Assembly (NCBI GenBank): GCA_963971405.1
Contig: OZ020486.1
Coordinates: 19,925,419 to 19,989,418 of the forward strand
Reading direction: 5' to 3'
DNA from: Psococerastis gibbosa
Taxonomy: Eukaryota; Arthropoda; Insecta; Psocodea; Psocidae
DNA length: 64,000 nt
Within the stretch, counting starts at the first letter, position 1. Every line of letters starts with the position of its first letter. The position numbers and the translations under genes were made by a program. A model generated the notes under the pieces. It was not told where the DNA came from, ran no database searches, and saw only the letters and a list, made by a program, of their open reading frames with translations. Below, piece after piece: positions 44,720 through 54,400 of this stretch.

Positions 44720-47149
44720 TAATCGACAAGAAAGTTTAAAGTAAAGTCGTCAACGTCTTTGACGGCAAAGATTTTCTCACCGGTAAAAAGGACATTTCCG
44801 TGTCCATTAGTTGCGTACCATCCTTAGAGGGTACTTGCGCTTTTGCATCTTATTTCCTTAAGACGGGCATTTAAGAAATGACCTGTGGACTGTGGTGCGA
44901 CGGTAGGTCTTTAGATGCAGATCATCTCTCAATAGGAGGCTTACCGATCGCCTTGATATCTTATAGGCTATGTCACAAGCCATCGAAGTCCGGTTACGCG
45001 TTGGTTTATTTTTTGGGTTCTAGCTGAACGCTAGCGACCGGATTTTGGTTTGTCCTAAATTCTGCAAGTCTTATTATAGCCACGGTACATACATACGCGA
45101 ACCAACTAGCGACTGCAAGAGTCAGCAGATCGCACTTTTGTTGTGACCTTAGTTATAGAGGGCTATTACGGCTACCCTGTTCCCCATAACTCAGCCTTTT
45201 TTTGGATTTTTGAAATGAAACTTTTAGAGATTATTTAATGACAATAGACAAGACAACGTAAACATAAGCAGTATAAAAAACAATCATATTAAACCTTTTT
45301 CGAATACAGTGGATTAAACTCTTGTAACAGAACATACGGCAAGACCCGGTATTTAAATACAGTAAAATAGAAACAAACTTTTCAACTGCTTCCTTAGACT
45401 ATATAATAAAGTATTATATATATGTGATTAAATATGCATTACATATAGTGAAAAAGTATATCCAAACTTCTCATATACAATCTTAGAAGTCCCCCCCCTC
45501 GCATCCGGGCCTGGGTGCATGGGTCGTTAGAGAAAACAATTGATGGGGCACTGCCACTGTTTACTTCGCCCATTTTACACGCTTAACCAGTTCAGCATGA
45601 CAGCATCGTTACACAAAACAACAGAATGGAGCCTGCCTATAAGAACAAACCAAATTTCATAACTGCGCATTACATAGCTTGTCCCAACAAAAAATAATAG
45701 GGGTGGTGGGCATGCCCTCCAGAGAGCTTCTGTTTACAAATTTGTCACAAGACAATTTTCATATCTTTGCTGCTGTGCAAATCAGTTTCTTAATAACAAT
45801 GGTTGCGCAAATGCTCCCTTTATGTCTTTCAAAGAGAAACAATCAAATTTTTATTTGGTAAAGGTTCAGTTTAGCTACCCAGGCTGCTTATATAGAGCCA
45901 GGCCAGCGGATGAATGATAACCAATCGTAGTATATAATGTCAAATTTACAATTCTTTCTATTTACAACACATTTGAATGCACGCATTATTATTAACAATA
46001 ATCGTCGCGTTAATTTCATTTCCAATTCGAACTGGCTTAGATATTGGCGCTCCATTCCTAGAAATGCCGTGGGTACATAGAAAGGGGAAAAGTCATACGC
46101 TTATGAAAACAATATAAACACAAGCGACACAGCCTTTCCCCCTTCCATATACTCGATGTCAATTGTACCTGGATCTGGAAGCAAGTCGTTGCAGAAGATA
46201 CACTTACGATCAATTAGTGAAATCTGTAAATAATTTCATTGAACAAAAAAATCCTAGCTGATTTACATGTTGAACACTATTTTAAAAAACACAAAATGAA
46301 GCTCATCACAAATTAACAATACTGTAGATTTGAAATGTAATCAATAGAATTGAGGACGACACTCAAGTGGATTAATTGCAAGAGCGGGTCCTGCGTCGGT
46401 CCGGCTCCCAAGCCTCTATCCTGACAAATGCTAATCACACCGCGATCCATCAATTTCATAAACCCCTTTCCCAATCATCCGTCAATCAATATATTACGTC
46501 TGCTAATTGTTTAATATTCAAAATTGAACTTAAATTGGCATAAAACTAATTAAAATATGACGCAGCATGGAATGAAATTAAGCGGGACAACAAATTGCAG
46601 AGGCTTGGGCGATCTCAACGCTCAATACTTCCGTGCTAGTCAATAGGTCAGGCTCCGAGAAAGCATCCGAAAATACACCTGAATATCCCTGGCAAAACTC
46701 TATTTTAAGGTTTTAAAACATTGTCTATGTCTTTTAACTTCATAAAACATTGCATTACCTGGGTTTTAAAGCTCAAGTCAGCGGGAAACACCATAAAACA
46801 AACACATTTTTACTTTCCATTTTTTCACATACTGAGAGAATTGTCTTACGCAGGGCTGCAGTTTGCTATAGTAAAATAACACGGAAACATTGACGTTTCA
46901 CTCGGAACTACTCGGGCATAGTGGTCAATTAATTGTATATTTTTATTTTTCATGAGTTTCATCTATCAATAGGTCATAGTTCCACTGAGCGAACAAGAAA
47001 TTATGATATGATAAGGTTGAATGCAAAGGAATTATTAGCTTTTTCAATTTTAAACGATTTTGAGCACACCTGAAAATTGCATTTTAGTCTCGTAAACTGA
47101 TGAAATTACTCGAAATACGGGTAATTACCTCGGAAACGGAAGTTTGGTC
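44720..47149. other. Gene-free stretch upstream of kis coding exons
   Basis: Probably part of a long kis 5' intron or intergenic DNA. I see no coding similarity, repeat family or stable hairpin of note. A tattatatatatgtg-rich patch is near 45410. Confidence 0.45.
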
Positions 47150-47214
47150 CATAGTTCGTTGTAACGAGAATCGTGATTGGTTCCCTAAGACAAACTAAAA
47201 GGGCTGCTCCAATC

Positions 47215-47420
47215 TCATTCTGCGCATGTGCAATACTCAAGCATATGGAGATTTTTAAATAGTGACGTCATTGCCTACTGACTCCGCATTTTTAAGATGG
47301 CTTTTATTTTATTACAAGCCTCTTCTACGGCTTCCGCTCAACGCCCCACCCCGCTAAACCGGTGACCTCTCCTTGCCCCTGCCGAGGCCTGAAGCTCGGT
47401 GCTTTGCGTCTCACACTCTC
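47215..47420. promoter_or_regulatory. Promoter-like patch: NRF1-like, CRE and YY1-like motifs beside GC-rich DNA
   Basis: tgcgcatgtgca at 47221 resembles an NRF1 site. TGACGTCA at 47263-47270 is a perfect CRE. aagatggc at about 47296 resembles YY1. A GC-rich 100-bp block follows to about 47410 in an otherwise AT-rich region. The direction of transcription is unclear. Confidence 0.4.
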
Positions 47421-48194
47421 AGATACTAACCTAAAATTTACTTATTTATCTAAGATACTAACGCAGTAACGCAGCTGCCGCAACGATACAAAAGAGTAGT
47501 TTGCCGTAAATTACAAGTCATAGGAATGGGAATACCAACGTTAATAATTAGAAATTATCATCGTTATTTACATATTTTTAGAGTCAGGCGATGAAATAAT
47601 ATAAATCTTTGCTAAAATTAATATAGTAGAGAGATTTTAAAAATTTGACATTCCAACAACAACTTCCACCCCAATCGCTAATGATTAGATTACAACAGGC
47701 CAACTAAACTTCTCTATGGTGCTCGGACACCATCTACAAAGCGTTGATCTCTATTTCGCCCAATCATGGACGTCGTTGCATTTTGTGTAACAAAAAATCT
47801 GGCCAATAAAAACGTTTCCCGCTACTATTTGAAATTTAGAAAGCAGTTTCGCGGGTAGTCAGTCATCTTATATCTTTACAATGACAATAAGAATTAATTG
47901 GTGTGTATTATTCTTCATTTATAATTTATAAGGCGATGCACGTTACCGACCTGTTTTTAATTTACGACAGATTACTACACTAGAAAATAGGCAGTGAAAA
48001 AAATGGAGGCCGACGTATCATATACAGTAATTAGCATTCAACCTGATATAGTATATTGTAGGTACCGGACACCGGTATGGTCACAGAATACTATATATAC
48101 ATATATGGGTATGGTCAGTTAACACTACTACTAAAAGTAGTTCAGTAGTTCAAATCCTCATCGGATTTACTCAATAATTCAGAGTAAAGAAGAG

Positions 48195-48715
48195 AATGGT
48201 CCAGAAACGATCAGTCCTTAGGATTTAGTGTCCAATGGATACCGAGCCACGTGGGAATAGCCGGAAACAAAAAGGCAGACCTGCTAACTAAGATAGCCAC
48301 AAATGCAGCGAATTCGGCAGTTCCTCTAACACTATAAATAGTGCGAAGCCGGTTATTAACAGCGCAATAACTAGAAAACATAAGAACACTCTATATCAAC
48401 CAGCGCAACAGGACGGCCATGGGAAACTTTGGTAAACAAGCCCTTACCACAAGACCTACCAAGAGCCACTTCTGTCGCTCGTTTTCGCTGCATAACTGGC
48501 CACGACTAGGCCTACCTGCAGGCTCACCTGTTTCGCATAGGCCTGGCTGCTTCAGACCAATGCCCAATCTGCCTCAGCGGACGTATGGATGTGCAGCCCA
48601 CCTTCTAACATACCAAGCAATCCAGAGCCCTAACAAAGACATCTCATCACTTTACTGGCTGGTAACCAGATGGCGGTACCTAACGCCACGAGTGGCCGTT
48701 CGATAAAGCAAAGTA
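48195..48715 (+). pseudogene. LINE ORF2 remnant with RNase H domain end
   Basis: VQWIPSHVGIAGNKKADLLT is the classical end of a retroelement RNase H domain. Downstream, in shifted frames, come LAGSLFRIGLAASDQCPICL and related Cys motifs of jockey-like ORF2 C termini. Frameshifts mark it as dead. Confidence 0.82.
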
Positions 48716-48905
48716 AATAAGGATTTAGGCTAATGATGGGAGTAACACCCACCCCCGAAACGTCGCCCCTGACAATTGTTCTATGACTGTGCCTCTAATG
48801 ACTATTCACACTGCATGCAATGTAAGTTCAACTAACCCTTTGTTAAATAATATTACACCCTTGCCATTAACCTTACCGGCAAATACAGTAGAACATCAAA
48901 ATCTA

Positions 48906-48942
48906 TGGGCCAACTACTTCCAACTACCAAGTAGTTGGCCTA
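48906..48942. repeat. Short perfect hairpin
   Basis: ggccaactactt and aagtagttggcc pair perfectly (12 bp) around a short spacer. Confidence 0.6.
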
Positions 48943-49045
48943 CAAATAAACGAAGACAGACAAGCGACATAGAGATTTCGTAAAATCCATGTTTTTGGCT
49001 TCCTGGGACCTAAAAACGTAAAAACCCACTGAAATGCGTTTTCTT
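48940..49045 (+). repeat. Dispersed repeat family A, small fragment
   Basis: 'tttcgtaaaatccatg' and 'ttcctgggacctaaaaacg' match the right part of the copy at 51506-52225. Confidence 0.6.
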
Positions 49046-49431
49046 ATTTTTCTTCACTAAGAACTAGGCACTAAAATATCTTCCTTGATTTGTTTTGAAT
49101 TTCGCCTGCATTAATTCAACATACAGTACTTAAAATATGCAAAAGGGACATAGGAGGATAGTTGGTTCTCGGGGGATTTGAAATATCCCCCGGATTGATT
49201 ATGTACCTTATCAATTATAAAGTCTTTTTTAAAATAAAACACACTCGGCACTAACAAAAAAAAACAGTTTGACAGTGCACACGAACTTCTGGCAAGCAGA
49301 ATACTTGGCATTTCTAGCCTACACGCACGCACCATTGGCAATGGAATATTGAAACTAATCCTCTAGTCTTGTACGACAACACTTCAACTGGTTGAATGCT
49401 AAAATTGATTAAAAACTAGAGAAATATATAC

Positions 49432-49530
49432 CTATATCGACAACATCCCGACGCGAGACTTTCAATACCACAATTCCGCCATCTTTTCAATGTATTCGTT
49501 GTATCAGGACCAATAGTTTTTCGAGTCGAG
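49432..49530 (-). promoter_or_regulatory. kis: Candidate kis promoter and non-coding first exon
   Basis: Read on the minus strand: inverted CCAAT (attgg, 49510-49514), then AAGATGGCGG at 49476-49485, a perfect YY1-type motif often just downstream of a start site, then a donor-like gatatag/gtatat at 49432. The exon would contain a tiny uORF (MAELWY). Joining it to the acceptor at 43896 is inference. Confidence 0.35.
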
Positions 49531-49545
49531 AGGCCGGTAACCTTA

Positions 49546-49686
49546 GGCGGGGTTTCCACATACGTCAATCGTCAATGAGAAATATGAAATTGAAGGTTTA
49601 GCAGACATTAAAGACATACTAAAAATTCTGCTACCACGTCAAAACCATATTTCTAATTGACGATTGACGTATATGGAAACCCCGCA
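49546..49686. mobile_element. MITE, family B copy 3 (PIF/Harbinger-like)
   Basis: A 141-bp hairpin with arms gcggggtttccacatacgtc and complement, flanked by TTA at 49543-49545 and 49687-49689. It lies immediately upstream of the candidate kis promoter. Confidence 0.85.
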
Positions 49687-49790
49687 TTACAAGACCCTAG
49701 CCTGCCCAAACCTTTCGTTTCGGACAGGACTCTCGGGCTTTTTAGGGCCCTATTAGCCTACCCGATGGCCGTAGAGCCGCCCCCAACCAC

Positions 49791-49805
49791 CCCCCCCCCC
49801 CCCCC
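49791..49805 (+). repeat. Poly(C) tract
   Basis: About 15 consecutive C. Similar tracts lie at 50056-50071, 51833-51844 and 53452-53473. The lengths may be sequencing-limited. Confidence 0.85.
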
Positions 49806-50508
49806 GACATTACCTGGCATAGTGATTGGAGCGGCGTACCCTCTACGTTGCCCGCGGGAGCGCGACGAAGGACGAGGTGTTATAGGCACTTCTATCTTCT
49901 CTCTGTTTAGCTCATTCGCTTAATGCCGAACGCCTGAAATCCGCATCGTGGGTTTAACCAGAAGAGAGTCATAGTTACTCCCGACGTAACATTCCCACTA
50001 ATTTTTATTATTACTTTTAATTTAAATTAAATTACAAGCAGAGTAAAAATTTACAGCCCCCCCCCCCCCCCGTAAGACATGTCTAAACAACCACCTGTCA
50101 TACGTCATATAATCTAATTAATTGGTTGTTAATTCGGAAGGACCACAAAGATTTCAGATTTCGCGAGCGCGACGCGAAGACTTCAAGCAAGATGAGAATG
50201 ATGCGAAATCTATTTAGACCCCAGAGAGATGCCCAGAACAGAGATTAACGGAGAAGATTTGAATTATGACGGAGCAGCAGCCTATACCCATGAATCCATG
50301 GTCATGCTATTAATATATGTACTGGATATGTTGTTTCCATTATTGCCATGACCCAGACAGTCATAGACCACTTGTAGCTAGGCTAGGTTTCTCTGCATAC
50401 CTAGTGAATATATTCTTCCTGCTACAGACATATTCAAATTTACAACATAGATGTGTTTACAACTATCTACAAGACAGTAATGGCAATTGATAAATGCATA
50501 ATTTAAAC

Positions 50509-50774
50509 TCAATTTATTGAAATAAAATCTGGAGCATTTTTTTCAGATTCACGAGTACTACCCATTGGGTCTTGGGGGGATACCAGAGGATGGGATTCTT
50601 TACGTAACCTCTTACATAGGTTTTTCCCAGCTCCAGATTCAAGCCGGCCACTATTTAGGCTTGCAGAGTTATTGAAATTTCTTTTATTGGATTCTGAGAT
50701 CTCGTCCTTATCAACGACTGAGTCCGAAGGTAGCAGAGTCATTTCAATTGCGCATTTTCCCCTACGGCGAGTAC
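50509..50774 (-). CDS. Rpp30: Rpp30 exon 4 (C terminus)
   Basis: The acceptor is gtgtttaag. With the C left over from exon 3 it reads RTRRRGKCAIEMTLLP, comparable to ETRKTAFGII of human RPP30. A Ser/Asn/Lys-rich tail follows. The end TCAATAAATTGA places a poly(A)-signal-like AATAAA across the last codons. Confidence 0.82.
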
Positions 50775-51338
50775 CTTAAACACATTATTAAGACGATTAT
50801 TTGGAACATAAGAGCAATGAAGTTTGTAACCGTCAAGGCAGTTAATCATAGGTAGATAATATATAATTATATTATTTAATAAAATCCCCCATTTATATAC
50901 AGTATGTTACGAAAGCGAGTAGTGAAGTTAATACGAATACAATAGTTTGATATTTGTATTTTAGGCGGATTTAGGCGGTAGATTAAATCAAATATGCTGC
51001 ACTACAATTAGTAATAACAGTAGCGGACTGAAATTTAGAAACTATCACTGTAAATGGACTTTAAAAGTCGTTCATAAATGAGATAATGGTACGGTAACGC
51101 AGTAGTATTGTATCCAATTATTATTATTATTATTATTATATTGATCCAATTTCGATACAGAGTGCACATTACAACAAAATTATACACCGCAAGGCTTCAG
51201 TCAGCCCGTGTGCGGCTTCGCTTTTGGATATAATGAATGCTGATGTTGATACGAGGTAACGAACAGTAGATGTAAAAAAATATTGGTAAGCGTATAATTA
51301 TGTATTATATTGCATTGGTCAATATATGCTTCTTACCC

Positions 51339-51409
<71 letters not shown>

Positions 51410-54400
51410 GACAGAGACACAGACAGACAGACCGACAGAGATTTATCGCTTTCCTATTTATGCGTTAGTACGATGTAAGAGAACCGGTCCGAGTTCACTC
51501 GAACATGCTTTCCAATTTATCAATTAGTAGATAGAGATAATGAGTTACTTTATAGAAAATAATTTTTCTAAAACTCCATCTCTATCTATATACACTAGTA
51601 TACACAATACAATACAATTCCTTTAAAAAATAATTTTTTACACAAAACCAAATAATTTTTTGGAAAGCAACCTGTTCGGTTTTGTTACTCTATTTATCAC
51701 CTAAAACATACCTGAAGGTAGAAGTCATCGAAAGATAGGTTCCACAGAAAAATTATTTTTTAGTCATTTTTCATGAAAATTGAGTTATTTTTATTTTTTA
51801 CCCCCAGAAGCAAACTATCAAGGGGCAAGTGACCCCCCCCCCCGCATTTTATTAACATTAATAACGACTACAATATATGTTAATTTAAAATAAATCGTTG
51901 GAGCCGCTTTTGAGACATAATATTTTTAGACTTTTTTTGGAGTTTTTTGAAAATAAAACCCCCCAAAATTGAGTTAGCCCAAAATAAAAAAAAATGGTTC
52001 CGAGGTATGATTTTTGTAAACCTACATGCCAATTTTCAGCAAAATCCACCGAGTAGTTTGCCCGGAAATCGATGAACAGACAGAGCGACAGACAGACAGA
52101 CATTTTGTAAAAAAACACTTTTTGGGTTCCTGGGACCTCAAAACGTGTAAATCCGTTGAAATTTCGTAGTCGAAAATTTTGACCATCACAAAGCTTTCCT
52201 TATACTACGTATAAATTGGAAAGCAATAACGAAGAACCGCTATATTGGACATCTGTAGGTTCCATGGTACTGTCATAGTATAATACATACATGTATGGGC
52301 TTTTAGTACTGTTATGTGGAATATCGATATGGAGTCATAAGAAAAATCTAACTTACGAGCACTTAGCAGTAGTTTTTCACAGGTTCGTGTAATAGCTGCT
52401 TTAGCTTCTTCCTCCGATAGCCCCAAGATGTAACAACTGGGGATACTTCTGATAAGGAAAGACATCACCTCAAGTTACAGTGGTACATTATAAAGTAAAA
52501 TAAAATTGAATAGAATAATCCAGACAATATTTAATAATAATAAAATAGCAATACGCAATAAAGAAAATCAGGATTCTTGCTTACAAATTAAAATAAATGT
52601 GATAATGTATCTGATATCAAACTAAAGGTTACAAACCGCTACATTAGCATTAACAATGATTTCACGCACAGAATTCTTTCTAACCCCTAGGTACTCCAGC
52701 AGTAAAGCGGATGCGAAATGACGGACTGGCCACCTCCCACAGCTGCCCTACGTCGGCATGACTGTAACATTGTAACTTAAACACAAGTTCCCTTATATTT
52801 TATGATGCACGAAGCAGTCAAATTTTTAATAACTTGCTGAGTAATATATAAAAAATGAAATGTATTTAATTTTGGGGCGCCAATATTTTACATATCCTGA
52901 TAGTGGTAGTGTTAGTTTACATATCCTGAAAGTTCAAAACGTGCCAAAACATTGCTTTACAATTTTTATTGTGGAACCCGCTCTATCGAATACCATTTTT
53001 TAAAGAGCTTTCGCCCCTTGTAGCCGAATTGCAAAAACGCTGGATCAATGGATTTTTTTACAGACAAAAACTAATCAATATTACATAGCCTACTGCAAAA
53101 GTGGGGGAGGGGATCAGTGGTGGGCTACACCTCGGGGGATACTTTTTATGTGTGTATGTTTGCGAAAAGTTGGTGTTAGGCATAGTAGCAGGATATTTGT
53201 TGTTGAAAAAATAACTTTAAAATTGCGGACTTTTGATAGTACGGTTGTAAAGATTAAATTTTCAAAGATGAAAATTCATAACTGCAAACAGTGGGTTTTC
53301 GGTGGAAATTTTTGGAAAAATAGTAGGGGCTTGTGGTTTTTGACAGCAGTAAATTTATAAATAGTGGGGTTTAATTTGAAATTAAAAAACAATTTTACAT
53401 ACGAAGACTTAAAACTTAATAAAGCTGGAGGGTGTCTCGGCCACAACACCAACCCCCCCCCCCCCCCCCCCCCGGCATACGTGTCTGGTCCGACAGTACT
53501 GAACATTCGTACAAGTAAATAAAAAAGGATACAGGTTAATCACGTCATATGGTGTTCTTAGCCAGGCGGTGTGGTTTGTAGAGCTGGATACTATCACATT
53601 TTCTCCCTTACCCATACACTGATAAATATGAGCTCGTTGAATCAAGTACCGGCGTTGTGAGGAATCGATCACTGTAGCACAATACGCCAATTCAAAAAAC
53701 ACTCCGTTGTTAATAAATTTCTTATACAGCTTTCTGTTGAACAAGTAGTCCGAATCTTCGATAGTTGGGTTGCAACTCAAAATATCAAAGGTAGTCATTC
53801 CGCCCAGTGTTTTAAGAACCGTCTCATTCACTGGTTGAAAAGAAATTATATCGTACGCTTTTACAAGTGGGGAATTATTGATTATATGAAAGGCATCGTG
53901 GTTTCCAACTGAAATATTGATCCGATTCAAAATTTTGATTTTGAATGCTTTTGACAACTCAGTAACGTCCAGAGGGGAAGGAATCTTTTTTGCCTGACTA
54001 TTTTTTCCATTTTTGTTCTTTTTGCCACCCCCTTCAGATAGAAAGTCAGCATCGGACACTTCAGCCGTGAATGCAATGCAATGATACTTATCTGAATAAA
54101 CAAAAGGACGTTAATAAAAATCAATCAATGAATAAATGTTAGCCTCAGCCACTTACCGTATATTATAAACACGGTAAGAATTTTTTCTTTATTTACCTTG
54201 TTAGCACCCCCTTGTGGGTGTCAAGGGACTATCAAGTCACACATAACACACTCGCTGTCATTAGCACAATATTTTGCTTGGGCATGGGTTTAAATGGAAC
54301 TATCGTAATATGGCGCAGGGCCGTCGCCTATGCTATGAATGAGGAAAGCTAGTCTCCTACAAGCCTCATGGGAGACCACAATTGCAAGCACTCGGACTGG

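Noticed and set aside
47296..47365. 22-codon plus-strand ORF after the YY1-like motif
   Set aside because: Too short and without similarity. Kept only as part of the promoter-like patch.
48419..48706. 95-codon ORF
   Set aside because: A frame of the LINE ORF2 remnant, not a separate gene.
51300..51527. Arg-Glu repeat protein
   Set aside because: Translation of the (GA)n microsatellite.
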